Assembly (NCBI RefSeq): GCF_044383835.1
Contig: NZ_JBISEP010000014.1
Location: 1 to 64,000, forward strand
DNA: 64,000 nt
DNA from: Paraliobacillus sp044383835
GTDB taxonomy: Bacteria; Bacillota; Bacilli; Bacillales; Amphibacillaceae
Direction: 5' to 3'
Below, piece by piece: positions 7,554-17,422 of the stretch. Position 1 is the stretch's first letter; every line of letters starts with the position of its first letter. The translations under genes were made by a program, and so were the position numbers. Under the pieces are notes generated by a model. It ran no database searches. It was given only the letters and a program-made list of their open reading frames with translations, and was not told the origin of the DNA.

Positions 7554-8438
7554 ATGAAAAAATTAGTAATGGCAGCAACGATCGCAGCAGGAGTAATTAC
7601 GTTATCTGCTTGTTCATCTGATGATTCAGAAACAGTAGTTGAAACAAAATCTGGTAACATTTCAAAAGAAGCGTTTTATAATGAATTAAAAGCAGCAAAT
7701 GGCGAGTCCGTCTTACAACAATTAGTTACTGAAAAAATTTTAAATGATAAGTATGAAGTATCAGATGAAGAAATTGATAAACAAGTTGAAACGTATAAAG
7801 AGCAATATGGTGAGCAGTGGGAAACTATTCTCGAACAAAGTGGCTATGCAGATGAAGATGCTTTCCGTGATGATTTAAAGACCCAATTACTACAACAAAA
7901 GGCAATCACTGAAGATATTAAAGTAACGGATGAAGAAATCGAAGCACGCTATGAACGTATGCAACAAGAAGTAAAAGCAAGTCATATCCTTGTAGGAGAT
8001 GAAAAAACTGCAAAAGACATCAAATCGCAATTAGAAGATGGCGGTGATTTTGCAAAGCTAGCTGAGGAACATTCAATTGATACACAGTCCGCACAAAATG
8101 GTGGTGACCTTGGTTACTTTACTGCTGGTGATATGGTTCCAGAATTTGAAGCAGCTGCTTATGATTTAGAAATTGAGAAAATTAGTGATCCTGTTAAAAC
8201 ACAAAATGGTTGGCATATCATTAAAGTAGTTGACAAACGTGAAACGGAAGAAAAGATTGAACCATTAGAAGATATTAAAGGCGAAATTAAAGACGAAATT
8301 GCTCGTACCAAAGTAGATAACACAGTAGCTCAAGAGAAGTTGAATCAACTTTATAAAGAAGCAGATATTGATGTAAAAATTGATGAGTTTGAAAATCTTT
8401 TTGAAGCGGAAGATAAAGAAGATAAAGAAGACGAATAA
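7554..8438 (+). CDS. prsA: PrsA foldase lipoprotein (parvulin-type PPIase)
   Basis: A peptidyl-prolyl isomerase and chaperone that folds secreted proteins outside the membrane (294 aa). The signal peptide ends TLSAC with Cys20. The parvulin domain spans about residues 140-230 (VKASHILVG, NGGDLGYF, QNGWHIIKV). It is flanked by the charged N- and C-terminal helices of the foldase module. The tail is strongly acidic. RBS AGGAGTG precedes the ATG. It is monocistronic with a strong terminator, next to yhaM as in B. subtilis. Confidence 0.95.
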   Translation: MKKLVMAATIAAGVITLSACSSDDSETVVETKSGNISKEAFYNELKAANGESVLQQLVTEKILNDKYEVSDEEIDKQVETYKEQYGEQWETILEQSGYADEDAFRDDLKTQLLQQKAITEDIKVTDEEIEARYERMQQEVKASHILVGDEKTAKDIKSQLEDGGDFAKLAEEHSIDTQSAQNGGDLGYFTAGDMVPEFEAAAYDLEIEKISDPVKTQNGWHIIKVVDKRETEEKIEPLEDIKGEIKDEIARTKVDNTVAQEKLNQLYKEADIDVKIDEFENLFEAEDKEDKEDE

Positions 8439-8446
8439 ATAAACTA

Positions 8447-8480
8447 AACTACAATGACGTTATTGTCATTGTAGTTTTTT
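8447..8480 (+). terminator. prsA terminator
   Basis: The hairpin ACTACAATGAC / GTCATTGTAGT with a T run starts nine bases after the stop. Confidence 0.85.
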
Positions 8481-8548
8481 CTATTCAACTACAATAGATT
8501 ACGTTACAATGGAAGAAGACGAGTTGAACTTTGAATGGAGTGCATTGT

Positions 8549-9775
8549 ATGACAAAGCAAGGTCATTACTTTTATCAATTTATACCAATCTCATATCAAC
8601 TAGAAGACGAAAAGGCAGATCACATACTAAATCAGTTCTCACCTCCTTCTTTACCAGAAGGAAATCATTTCTTTTCTATTCAGGATAAAGTTAAAGGCGA
8701 ATCGATCAATGAATTATTGTTATTAAATGAAAGTGAGATTCGTTTAACAAAAACAAACAAGCAATTTTTAAAAATGTCTTTTAGTAATAATACAGGTATG
8801 ATCGATGCAAAAATGTGGGACAACAATGGAAACATTAACGATGTCCAGCAAATGTTAAGTCAGCATAGCGTATTTCGTGTACAAGGGGTTGTAGATGAAT
8901 TTAAAGGAAATAAGTCAATTACTGTTAATCATTTGACACCAGAAAACAATCAAATCAACCCTTTCTCTCTCATGCCTTATACGAATCAAAACATGGAAGA
9001 GCTAACACTTGAATTATTCGCCTATTTGGATGAATTAAAAGAACCGTATCAATCGATTTGTTTAAAAGTAATGGAAGAACTTTGGCAAGACTTCTCTATT
9101 GCACCAGCAGCTAAAGGTTTCCACCATAATTACTTAGGAGGGCTATTAAAACATACGGTGGGTTTAATGCGATTTGCACGATATATTTTGAAATTAGAAA
9201 ATAATCCAATTCAAGCTATTATAAAATTGGTTAGCGTTGTTGAAAAAGCCTACAAAAATGAATTATATCAATCTTTTCAACATACTTCAGCAACGAATTT
9301 AGTTTGGAAAGATACCATTGATCATTTATATGCTATGCTTCAAGGACTGAAAGCATTCCAAGAGAACGAACCTAATGATGATCTGTTGATAACAAGTATT
9401 TTATTCCATGATATCGGTAAACTATGTGAATATGATTACATTGGCAGATCGAATAAAGCTTTTGAACTTTTATACCCAACCGCTAAAGTAGCTAATTATA
9501 ACGAAAGAATTCAATCTGGAATTACAATGGACCCACTTGGGGTGATGGTTGGTCATATTCCTTATGGCGTACTACTATTGAATAAAATAATTGAATTGTC
9601 ACAGGTAGATATTTCTCTTTCATTAATTCACCAAATGAGTCATTGCATTCTTTGTCATCATGGATTACCAGAATGGGGAGCAGCTGTTAGAGAACCACAA
9701 TCTTTTGAAGGATATATCATACATATAGTCGACTATCTAGACAGCAGGTATGAGAATACTGAATCTGTCAAATAA
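8549..9775 (+). CDS. yhaM: YhaM-like 3'-5' exoribonuclease/HD protein with insertions
   Basis: A 408-aa protein with an OB-fold-like segment (about residues 55-130, LRVTK-type start, GMIDAKMWD, VQGVVDEFKGNKSI) and an HD metal-binding domain. Putative ligands are His202 (LLKHTVG), His287-Asp288 (FHDIGK), His336 (GHIPYG), His370-371 (CHHGLPEWG) and Asp395 (VDYLD). YhaM degrades RNA and ssDNA 3'-5'. It is usually about 314 aa. This protein has an N-terminal extension, about 60 extra residues between the first His and the HD pair, and about 25 extra after it. Metal ligands look intact, so activity is plausible. The ATG at 8549 has GGAG nine bases upstream; a TTG at 8531 opens the frame. Position next to prsA supports the yhaM identity. 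Confidence 0.72.
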   Translation: MTKQGHYFYQFIPISYQLEDEKADHILNQFSPPSLPEGNHFFSIQDKVKGESINELLLLNESEIRLTKTNKQFLKMSFSNNTGMIDAKMWDNNGNINDVQQMLSQHSVFRVQGVVDEFKGNKSITVNHLTPENNQINPFSLMPYTNQNMEELTLELFAYLDELKEPYQSICLKVMEELWQDFSIAPAAKGFHHNYLGGLLKHTVGLMRFARYILKLENNPIQAIIKLVSVVEKAYKNELYQSFQHTSATNLVWKDTIDHLYAMLQGLKAFQENEPNDDLLITSILFHDIGKLCEYDYIGRSNKAFELLYPTAKVANYNERIQSGITMDPLGVMVGHIPYGVLLLNKIIELSQVDISLSLIHQMSHCILCHHGLPEWGAAVREPQSFEGYIIHIVDYLDSRYENTESVK

Positions 9776-9869
9776 TTCATGTTACGTTACAACAAGCTAC
9801 TTATTTTCTATAAAGCACATAACCAGAAACTTCTTGGTAAACGAAAAGAGTATGCAGTTAGCAAATTAC

Positions 9870-9907
9870 AAAATCCCTCAACCTACGAAAACAGGTTGAG
9901 GGATTTT
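9870..9907. terminator. Bidirectional terminator between yhaM and gbsR
   Basis: A perfect 15-bp stem, AAAATCCCTCAACCT / AGGTTGAGGGATTTT, lies between convergent genes. Confidence 0.85.
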
Positions 9908-9928
9908 AAAATGAAGGTCACATTATAA

Positions 9929-10483
9929 TTATTTATCATGTTTTGGAATATACTTAAATATTTCTCCTGTTTCAACTACTTGAATAAATCGCATTAACCA
10001 CCGATAATAATTTTGAGCATACCGCAATCGGTCGATATCAGTGGTAATCTTCTGGACTAATGGTTCATCCACTGTTTCCTCCCGAATTAACTTTAACTCT
10101 TGTATCGCTTCTTCTGCCTCTTCAATGTTTGTTTCTGTGTGATGTCTCCAACGATTCCCAAATAAAGAGGTGAATGATTTATACCAATCCTCTTCTGATT
10201 GGTATAAATCCTTTCGTATTCCCTTTTTAAAAGAAGGTTCTACCATCTTCATTTCAGATAACGCACGTACTCCAGTGGACATGCTAGTTTTGCTCATTTC
10301 CAAAGCATCACGCATATTATCTAAAGTCATTGGCCCATCATTAAAATACAATGTCCCGTACAGTCTACCTACAGAAGGAGTAATCCCATAAAGATTCATA
10401 TTTTTCGCTATAACTTGAATAAACTTATCTACAATTTCTTCATAAGTTTCCCATTCTTCGGTGCTTTTTTCACTCGTCATCAT
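9929..10483 (-). CDS. gbsR: GbsR-family transcriptional regulator
   Basis: A 184-aa MarR-type regulator of the GbsR family. The winged-helix core is GPMTLDNMRDALEMSKTSMSTGVRALSEMKMVEPSFKKGIRKDLYQ. GbsR senses choline and represses betaine-synthesis genes. Neither gbsA nor gbsB is in the window, so its target is unknown. The gene sits alone, with GGAGG five bases before the first ATG. It resembles the 5738-6226 gene in length and motif order. It has a longer acidic N-terminus and a longer helical C-terminus, closer to B. subtilis GbsR. Family is sure; orthology less so. Confidence 0.8.
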   Translation of the reverse strand: MMTSEKSTEEWETYEEIVDKFIQVIAKNMNLYGITPSVGRLYGTLYFNDGPMTLDNMRDALEMSKTSMSTGVRALSEMKMVEPSFKKGIRKDLYQSEEDWYKSFTSLFGNRWRHHTETNIEEAEEAIQELKLIREETVDEPLVQKITTDIDRLRYAQNYYRWLMRFIQVVETGEIFKYIPKHDK

Positions 10484-10686
10484 TCAATCCTCCAATTACA
10501 ACCTATACTTGTAAAAAGGTATGTTTGTTATCCAGTTATTAGTTCGTGTAAAAAGTTACATCATTTACTTACCCTTATCTAATAACATGCAAACTATCCC
10601 TACCTTTAGGTAACAATAAATAGATTCATTTGAAAATATCTTAAAATATTTTACCATTATTGCATGAAGAATGCGAATAGATTTAA

Positions 10687-13647
10687 TTAAATCTTGTGTA
10701 TTGTTATGCCCTCACTCTCGAGCCAGAATGGTGGAACATACTCTTTAGTAAACCAAATGACTTGACTCGTCTTAGATAATTCATTAAAAGCAATAAGCAT
10801 GTTGTGTAATCGAGTAGAGTCAAAATGAACAAATGCATCATCTACAAAGAATGGCATATTATGTTGATGTTTAATAACGATACTCATTCCAATTCGCAAA
10901 GAAATATAAAGTTGATCTTGGGTGCCCTGTGACAGCTCCTGTATAGCATATCGAAATCCCATTTTATCTTCAACTAATAACTCAGCGCTATCTTCATCAA
11001 TGAATACACAAAGGTAGCTACCTGATGTTATTTTTTTAAAATAAGTAGTTGTATGTGATAAAACATTAGGTAAGTAATGGTTATAATAAATTAGTTTTGT
11101 CTTATTTATCTTGTTTTTTGCTAATTGGTAGATTGCCCACTGTTTCGCTTGTTGCTGCAATTCATTTTGTAATTGGTAATAGTGATGTTTTTCATCTACT
11201 AACACTTGTGATGTTTCTAATTGGTAAATGTGTGCATTTATATCAGAAATTTGTTGCTGCATATGTTGCATTTTTTCGTTACTTTCTTTCATATTATATT
11301 GCATTTTCTCATATCTTGCTTCCAAGTCGGATTTTATTATTTTTTCTCCATTATTAATTATCATCCAATCTTTTTCAGACAATAACAAATTAAGTTGATT
11401 CTCATATGTTTTATATTCTTTATACAGCATGTCAAATGCTTGTTTTTGTCTTCCTTTCTCCAAAAAAGATTCTTCATCTTGAACGTTTGCGTGTTCCCAC
11501 AGCGTGTTGATTTTAGTTTGTAAAGGTATCATTTTTGCCTGTAGTTCATCTAATTGGTTTACTAATTGTTTCCTATTTTCTACTACCTCATCTTTTTTGT
11601 GTACTAAAACATTGTCTTTATCTATAACTTGACGCACCCTCTCACCAATAGATGGGATGGTATCTGTTAATTCTTTTTTTGCTACCTTTTCTTGATATAT
11701 TTGCTTAATGTTTTTTTCTAAATCATCCAATTGTTGTGTCAACACATCCACTTGATTCGTTACATTCGTGTATTTCTTTGTTTGATTCAATAGCGTTTCT
11801 AGATAATGATAGAGCTTTGGCCAATGCTCAACAGTGATTCCTTCTAAAAAAGGAAATTGCTCTATCTGTTCATTTATTTGTTGCTTGACTAGTTGTTGAC
11901 GTTGGAGATGAAATTTTTTTACTTCATTTAATTTAAGACGCGCTGCATTCATTTCCTTGAGTTGTTTCGTTGACTTTTCCTGTTGTTCAACAAATATTTC
12001 TTGTTGTTTGAGCGTCTGTTTTCTTTCGGTCAATTCTTCATCTGTTAGTTTACGACTTTGCATATGATTCGGTAATGACTCAAAAAACGTCTCGATTGAT
12101 TTTGTTGATTGAAACATACTCCATCTTACAAAGATAACCACTACCAAGATAACACCTGATAAAATGAACCAGATACGCTCTTCCAAGATCAGAGCTAGTA
12201 ACCCAATGATCACTGTTAGACTAATACCAATTATACTAATTATGTTTGCTGTTCGTTTTTTTTGATGTTTTATTTTATTCCACTTATTCTGCTTTGACTG
12301 ATTAGATTTTGATTGCTCTAGTTGATATATCGTTTCCTCTTCTCGTTCTATCTCTTGCTTTAATTGATGTAATTCTAACGGATCCATTAGCTGCTGATCG
12401 GTCTTCTTTTGTTCAGTTAATAAAACCTCATATTGCTCGTTGTCAACTTGTTGTTCATACTCTAATTTTGTAATTGCTTGGTAGAGTTCTTGCTGTTCTT
12501 CTTTCAATTGGATCCAACGTTCTTCTGTGGCAAATGGTAATGATAAAGCTTGAACATCTTCTAAACTCAAATCTAGCTGCAATTGATTCATAGCATATGT
12601 TATGTCTCGTTCTAATTCTAGTTTCTCTTGCTTTTTATTAGATAAAGCTTGATTGAATTGACTCCATTCTCTTATCTCCTCTAAAGTGAGATTCAGTTTC
12701 TTCTTCTCAGCTTCAGTTAATATAGACTGGTTGATATCATTTAATTCTTCCTGCTCTTTCTCTAATTTCATTTGAAGCATATTTGTCTCACTTTGCAAAG
12801 GGAACAAGTGACGATTCAGTTGATCAAAACGATCTAATCCTTGCTCAGGAAATTGTATCGTATTAGGATATAATTTTAGCTCGTCCTTTATTGTTTGGTA
12901 GGAAGTAATAGCATCGTATTGTTGAATCATTTGTTTTATACGCTGCATCTCTTGATGTAATACTTTCTGTTTCTCCTGAAAAGTAGTGAGGTGCTGCTTA
13001 AGCTTTTGTATTTCACGTTGTTTTTCTTGATAGTGGGATGCGTCTGCTTCTAGTTGTACTAGTGTTACCTGTTTTTCAGCTAATGTTTCCACTAGTTGAT
13101 TGATTTTCGGCTTTTTTCCTTGTGGTTTAAAATAATCATTTAATTGTTGTTCTAGCCACTTCTCCGTCCAATAAATTTGATCAGTACCGGCCATACCAAC
13201 CCCTAACAATACTTCACCTATATCTTTTTGTTTCATTTGATGAAGACGAGACAGTACCGTCGTATCAAATGAGAAGATAGACAAGAAGGTATCCTTATTT
13301 ATTCCGAATAATTGTTTGTTCAACCAGTTCTCATCTTTTGTTAGTCCATCAGCTGTATAACATACTGCCTCTCCCTTATTTCGATCATGCATACGTTCGA
13401 TTGTAAATACGTTGCCCTCATCTGTTTCGAGAGTAAGCCTTCCACCTAACTGACCTCCCTTTTTAGGAAGGTATAATTTCCGTTCCCTCGGAGGCATGCC
13501 AAACAGCATAAACAGAATAAATTGTCTTAACGTCGACTTCCCCGCTTCATTTTCACCAATTAAAATAATGAAATTCTGATCCGAAAAATCAAATTGTTTG
13601 TCTTGCCATTTACCAAAACCATATATTTCGACATGTTGAATTCTCAT
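10687..13647 (-). CDS. yhaN: YhaN SbcC/Rad50-like ATPase
   Basis: A large SMC-like ATPase (986 aa). N-terminal Walker A is GENEAGKST, within LRQFILFMLFG. Long coiled coils follow, rich in Gln and Lys. A hydrophobic hairpin at about residues 464-510 is typical of YhaN. The C-terminal signature is ELSQGTQDQLY, with Walker B PFFVDDAFVHFD. It probably works with YhaO as an SbcC/SbcD-type DNA end-processing pair tethered to the membrane. Its ATG overlaps the yhaO stop by one base (TAATG), so the pair is translationally coupled. Confidence 0.9.
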   Translation of the reverse strand: MRIQHVEIYGFGKWQDKQFDFSDQNFIILIGENEAGKSTLRQFILFMLFGMPPRERKLYLPKKGGQLGGRLTLETDEGNVFTIERMHDRNKGEAVCYTADGLTKDENWLNKQLFGINKDTFLSIFSFDTTVLSRLHQMKQKDIGEVLLGVGMAGTDQIYWTEKWLEQQLNDYFKPQGKKPKINQLVETLAEKQVTLVQLEADASHYQEKQREIQKLKQHLTTFQEKQKVLHQEMQRIKQMIQQYDAITSYQTIKDELKLYPNTIQFPEQGLDRFDQLNRHLFPLQSETNMLQMKLEKEQEELNDINQSILTEAEKKKLNLTLEEIREWSQFNQALSNKKQEKLELERDITYAMNQLQLDLSLEDVQALSLPFATEERWIQLKEEQQELYQAITKLEYEQQVDNEQYEVLLTEQKKTDQQLMDPLELHQLKQEIEREEETIYQLEQSKSNQSKQNKWNKIKHQKKRTANIISIIGISLTVIIGLLALILEERIWFILSGVILVVVIFVRWSMFQSTKSIETFFESLPNHMQSRKLTDEELTERKQTLKQQEIFVEQQEKSTKQLKEMNAARLKLNEVKKFHLQRQQLVKQQINEQIEQFPFLEGITVEHWPKLYHYLETLLNQTKKYTNVTNQVDVLTQQLDDLEKNIKQIYQEKVAKKELTDTIPSIGERVRQVIDKDNVLVHKKDEVVENRKQLVNQLDELQAKMIPLQTKINTLWEHANVQDEESFLEKGRQKQAFDMLYKEYKTYENQLNLLLSEKDWMIINNGEKIIKSDLEARYEKMQYNMKESNEKMQHMQQQISDINAHIYQLETSQVLVDEKHHYYQLQNELQQQAKQWAIYQLAKNKINKTKLIYYNHYLPNVLSHTTTYFKKITSGSYLCVFIDEDSAELLVEDKMGFRYAIQELSQGTQDQLYISLRIGMSIVIKHQHNMPFFVDDAFVHFDSTRLHNMLIAFNELSKTSQVIWFTKEYVPPFWLESEGITIHKI

Positions 13648-14873
13648 TAATTTTGCTTCCTTGTTAATTGATATAGTAATATATTTTCTGCTTCTTCAAG
13701 CAGTTCATCTTTTTCTTCTTTTGTTAGATCATGCAAAAACTTTCTTGCTTTCGGATGTTTCCACAAAGGATCGAGTTCACAATCTGTGTCTTCATCATCT
13801 TGCGATAACTTTAAAACTTCCCCTAGAAAATGTTCACCGTTTCGATAGCTTTCTTTATCAATTATGCCATGTCCTTTTAAATCAATTGATTCAATCCAAA
13901 TCCAATCATTATTGTTAACCATTTTTTCATTAATAAAATCGATCATGTCTGTTAACATGCCTTCATAATAAAAATCTGCTACTTCTTTTGTATAATACTC
14001 GAAATTCACCCATACAAAGCTTTTTCCTTGTGTAGTTAATAGATTTAATTCTTGCATAATAGCTTTTTCAATTGATTGAATCGTTAGTAACTCACTAGCA
14101 TTAATTGTAACTTGTTCAAATCGGATAGACTGTAATGGAATAAAGGTTAAATCCGTTCTAGATTTGCTAAGTTCTACGTAGTAGCAACCTTTTTCCCCAA
14201 TTTCTTTCTTTGATCGCCCTTGGATATTACCAGGATAAATAATAGGAGGTGCTTCCTTCAAATGTTGTCGCTTATGAATATGTCCAAGTGCCCAATAGTC
14301 AAAGTCTTTGTTTACTAATTCTTGTACTTTAAATGGTGCATATGTATCATGTTCAGTATGCTGCTCAACACTCCCATGCAGCATACCAATATGGTAAGGT
14401 GTTGTTGTTTTGTTATATGATGATGTTTTATTTTCATAAACTGCTTGACTATGATAACTAAATCCATGAATAGTTACTAATGGATGATTGTTCTTCTTAT
14501 ATATATAAGTCGTTACGTCTTCCTTCTTGAATACATAGACATTTGGAGGATAATTCATGTTAATAAAGTCACGCTGCATATAATCGTGATTACCAAAAGA
14601 TACATATACAGAAATATTGTACGCATTCAGTTGATTGCATGCTTGTAAAAACTGCATTTGTGCATACACGCTTTGTGTACTTTGATCAAATATATCTCCT
14701 ACCATCAAAACAAAGTCTACACGTTTTTTTATTGCGGTTTGCACAAGATGCTCTAATGCTTTAAACGTACTTTGTTTCACTTCTTTAAATAACGATGTTG
14801 GTAAATTATCTAATCCTTTAAATGGGCTATCTATATGTAAATCTGCACAATGGATAAAACGAAGCTGCTCCAT
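13647..14873 (-). CDS. yhaO: YhaO SbcD/Mre11-like metallophosphoesterase
   Basis: A calcineurin-type phosphoesterase of 408 aa. The metal-binding motifs appear in order: CADLHID, VGDIFD, FGNHD, MLHGS and GHIHKRQ. Such proteins are nucleases that partner with Rad50/SbcC-type ATPases, here encoded immediately downstream with a one-base overlap. The C-terminal third is the helical capping/dimerisation region. RBS AAGGGAG precedes the ATG. Confidence 0.92.
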   Translation of the reverse strand: MEQLRFIHCADLHIDSPFKGLDNLPTSLFKEVKQSTFKALEHLVQTAIKKRVDFVLMVGDIFDQSTQSVYAQMQFLQACNQLNAYNISVYVSFGNHDYMQRDFINMNYPPNVYVFKKEDVTTYIYKKNNHPLVTIHGFSYHSQAVYENKTSSYNKTTTPYHIGMLHGSVEQHTEHDTYAPFKVQELVNKDFDYWALGHIHKRQHLKEAPPIIYPGNIQGRSKKEIGEKGCYYVELSKSRTDLTFIPLQSIRFEQVTINASELLTIQSIEKAIMQELNLLTTQGKSFVWVNFEYYTKEVADFYYEGMLTDMIDFINEKMVNNNDWIWIESIDLKGHGIIDKESYRNGEHFLGEVLKLSQDDEDTDCELDPLWKHPKARKFLHDLTKEEKDELLEEAENILLYQLTRKQN

Positions 14874-14981
14874 TATCGTAAGCTCCCTTCGAATATAGTT
14901 ATAATAGTTTTATTCTATCAAAGAATAAAAACGAATGCACGTTCGATCCCTTTTAATTTATTGGATATTCATTCACAAAAG

Positions 14982-15030
14982 AACCCTATAGGTAGACTTT
15001 TTTAGTGTCTACTCTATAGGGTACATTTTT
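14982..15030 (-). terminator. Terminator after yhaP
   Basis: The stem ACCCTATAG-GTAGAC / GTCTAC-TCTATAGGGT with one bulge lies about 35 bases past the stop of the permease gene. Confidence 0.7.
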
Positions 15031-15059
15031 AATAAGTCACAGACTCTTTTTTCATTAAG

Positions 15060-16325
15060 TTATTCTTTTTTAGATAGCTGGATCGCTTGCTTGAAATCCT
15101 TTAGTGAAGAAGATCGACCATACATTAGTACGCCACCACGGTACACGCGCGCACCAATTACAGCAAAGATAAGTATGGTAGCAACCATAATCGCAATCCC
15201 TAAGCCTACTTCCCAAAATGGTATTTCTAACATACCTACACGCAAGAACATAACCATTGGAGTAAAGAACGGAATGTAAGAAGTAATCGTAATAAAGCTA
15301 TTGTCTGGCGAGTTTAATCCAAACATAGATACCATAAATGCAATGATAATTAAAAGGATCACTGGCATCATGATTTGTTGCACATCTTCCATTCGACTAA
15401 CCAATGAACCGAGCATAGCTGAAAGGGTTGCGTATAATAAATAGCCTAATAAGAAAAAGATAACCCCATACACAAATGTAGAAATCTCAATGTCTGATAA
15501 TCCGAAAAATTCAAACATTCCACCAACTAATTCATCTTGCTTTTGTTTAATTAGCACATAACCTGCAGTAATAAATACAGCGATTTGTGTTAAGCCAAGC
15601 AAAGCAATACCAAAAATTTTAGCAAACATTTGCCCAACTGGTGAGGAACTTGAAATTAAGATTTCCATTACTCGAGAAGATTTTTCGTTCGCCACATCCA
15701 TTGCAATCATATTTCCATAGGTTAAAACGGTCATATATAATAAAAACAACATGGCATAAACGAGACCTCTCGCCCCACTTAACTCTTCTTCTGTTTTTGT
15801 TGTTGTACCATTACCACTTTCAATAGCTACCATATCAAAGGTAACTGGTGCATAAATGGATTCAATTACTGACTGGTCTACTCCTGATTGACTCGTTGCC
15901 ATTGCTATTTTTATTTGTTGGAGTTGGTTTTCAAGCATGGTAGAGATCGATGTATCTGATAGCTGATTTGTATGATAAGACCCGACTGGTAAGTTATCTT
16001 CATTATAGCTAACCTTCAACACACCTACATATGCTTCAGAACGCGCTTCTTTCTCTGCTTCTTGTAATGATCCATCATAAGATTCTAAAACAAAGTTAGC
16101 ATCCATTTGTTCTATACTTTCTGATAAGACAGAATATATCGAATCTGTTTCATCGATTACCGCTACAACATCTGGTTCGTTATCTCCATCAAATACCCCA
16201 ATGATAGATTGGATGTTAGCAAATCCAATAATAAATAATAGAAAAATACCTGTCGTTATAATAAATGATTTTGATTTAAATCGTGTCCAATACGTATGTG
16301 CTAAAACAATCCAGAACTTATTCAT
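15060..16325 (-). CDS. yhaP: ABC-2-type exporter permease (NatB-like)
   Basis: A membrane subunit of an ABC exporter related to the NatAB Na+ extrusion system (421 aa). One N-terminal transmembrane helix is followed by an extracytoplasmic region (about residues 50-180). About five helices follow in the C-terminal half (MLFLLYMTVLTYG, LLGLTQIAVFI, FFLLGYLLYATLSAMLG). This is the ABC2_membrane_3 layout. ATG 16325 has AGGTGA upstream and overlaps the end of the ATPase gene by eight bases, showing translational coupling. Substrate cannot be read from the sequence. Confidence 0.85.
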   Translation of the reverse strand: MNKFWIVLAHTYWTRFKSKSFIITTGIFLLFIIGFANIQSIIGVFDGDNEPDVVAVIDETDSIYSVLSESIEQMDANFVLESYDGSLQEAEKEARSEAYVGVLKVSYNEDNLPVGSYHTNQLSDTSISTMLENQLQQIKIAMATSQSGVDQSVIESIYAPVTFDMVAIESGNGTTTKTEEELSGARGLVYAMLFLLYMTVLTYGNMIAMDVANEKSSRVMEILISSSSPVGQMFAKIFGIALLGLTQIAVFITAGYVLIKQKQDELVGGMFEFFGLSDIEISTFVYGVIFFLLGYLLYATLSAMLGSLVSRMEDVQQIMMPVILLIIIAFMVSMFGLNSPDNSFITITSYIPFFTPMVMFLRVGMLEIPFWEVGLGIAIMVATILIFAVIGARVYRGGVLMYGRSSSLKDFKQAIQLSKKE

Positions 16326-17217
16326 AGGATTCACCTGCCTTCTCAATAAAGATGTCGTTCAATGACGGTTCCTCAAGCTCAAATCGACGAATAAACCCTT
16401 TACCTTGAATGGCTTGTAAAACGTTTTGGGAAATGGCTTCACTTTCAATTTGAAGCTTACACCCTTCTGTGAATTTCTTCTGTGAAACAACTCCTGGTAT
16501 ATCCTTTAAAAAATCCAGTTCAAAATCTGCATGTATAAATAAATTTTTCTTACCAAACGATCGTTTGATTTCTGTTAACGCTCCGTGCACAATTGGTTTC
16601 CCATGCTGCATAATACATAAATGTTCACACAATTCTTCTACATGATCCATTTGATGTGAAGAAAACACAATAGATGTGCCCGATTCCTTTAAATCCTTCA
16701 CCGCATCTTTTAGCATCTCTACGTTTACTGGATCTAAGCCAGAAAAAGGTTCATCAAGAATAAGTAACTTAGGTTTATGAATAACAGCAGATATAAATTG
16801 AATCTTTTGCTGATTTCCCTTAGATAACTCTTCAATTTTTTTATCGAAATACTCTGGTACTTTAAAGCGCTCTAACCATCCCTTAAGCTCTGTTAAAATA
16901 TCACTTTTTTTCATTCCTCGTAATCGCCCAAGATAGACAATTTGATCACTTACCTTGAGTTTTGGATATAACCCTCTCTCCTCTGGTAAATAACCAATGT
17001 AATCACTCTTGCTATAATCGATGGTTTCTCCATTCCAACTAATCTTTCCATTAGTAGCATCGATCAATCCTAAAATCATTCGAAATGTAGTTGTCTTTCC
17101 AGCGCCATTCGCACCTAAAAAACCAAATATTTGTTTTTCTGGTATTTCTAAAGAAAGATTATCTACAGCGGTAAATGAACCAAATTGCTTTGTCACCTGT
17201 TCCAATCTTAACGTCAT
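16318..17217 (-). CDS. yhaQ: ABC exporter ATPase (NatA-like)
   Basis: The ATPase partner of the permease downstream (299 aa). It has Walker A GANGAGKTT, the signature variant LSKGNQQKIQ, Walker B LLILDEPFSGLDP and the H-loop SSHQMDHVEE. The C-terminal about 80 residues form the extra domain seen in NatA/YhaQ proteins. RBS GGGAG sits upstream of the ATG. It is the first gene of a two-gene operon, placed as yhaQ-yhaP is in B. subtilis. Confidence 0.88.
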   Translation of the reverse strand: MTLRLEQVTKQFGSFTAVDNLSLEIPEKQIFGFLGANGAGKTTTFRMILGLIDATNGKISWNGETIDYSKSDYIGYLPEERGLYPKLKVSDQIVYLGRLRGMKKSDILTELKGWLERFKVPEYFDKKIEELSKGNQQKIQFISAVIHKPKLLILDEPFSGLDPVNVEMLKDAVKDLKESGTSIVFSSHQMDHVEELCEHLCIMQHGKPIVHGALTEIKRSFGKKNLFIHADFELDFLKDIPGVVSQKKFTEGCKLQIESEAISQNVLQAIQGKGFIRRFELEEPSLNDIFIEKAGESYE

Positions 17218-17372
17218 CTGCTTTGCTCCCTTCTATTCTTAGCTTCTTACTACATACGATACTAATTTAAAATAGTTTCAAAATTTCTATCATTTTCAAT
17301 GATAATATATATTTAACATAAAAGTGAAGTTATTTTTTTACTTTATTATTAGAATGAATTTCATAATTGCTC

Positions 17373-17422
17373 TTTTTAAAAATACAAAGACTGACAGGAT
17401 TTCTAAATTGTATTTTTAAAAA
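17373..17422. repeat. Perfect 15-bp inverted repeat at the left side of the IS
   Basis: TTTTTAAAAATACAA (17373-17387) and TTGTATTTTTAAAAA (17408-17422) are perfect inverted repeats around a 20-base loop. The loop holds the TGACAGGATTT that resembles the IS right end. It could act as a terminator for the transposase gene or as insulation at the element end. Confidence 0.6.

Noticed and set aside
10484..10686. Promoter search upstream of gbsR
   Set aside because: Several AT-rich hexamers are present but no pair with acceptable spacing stands out.
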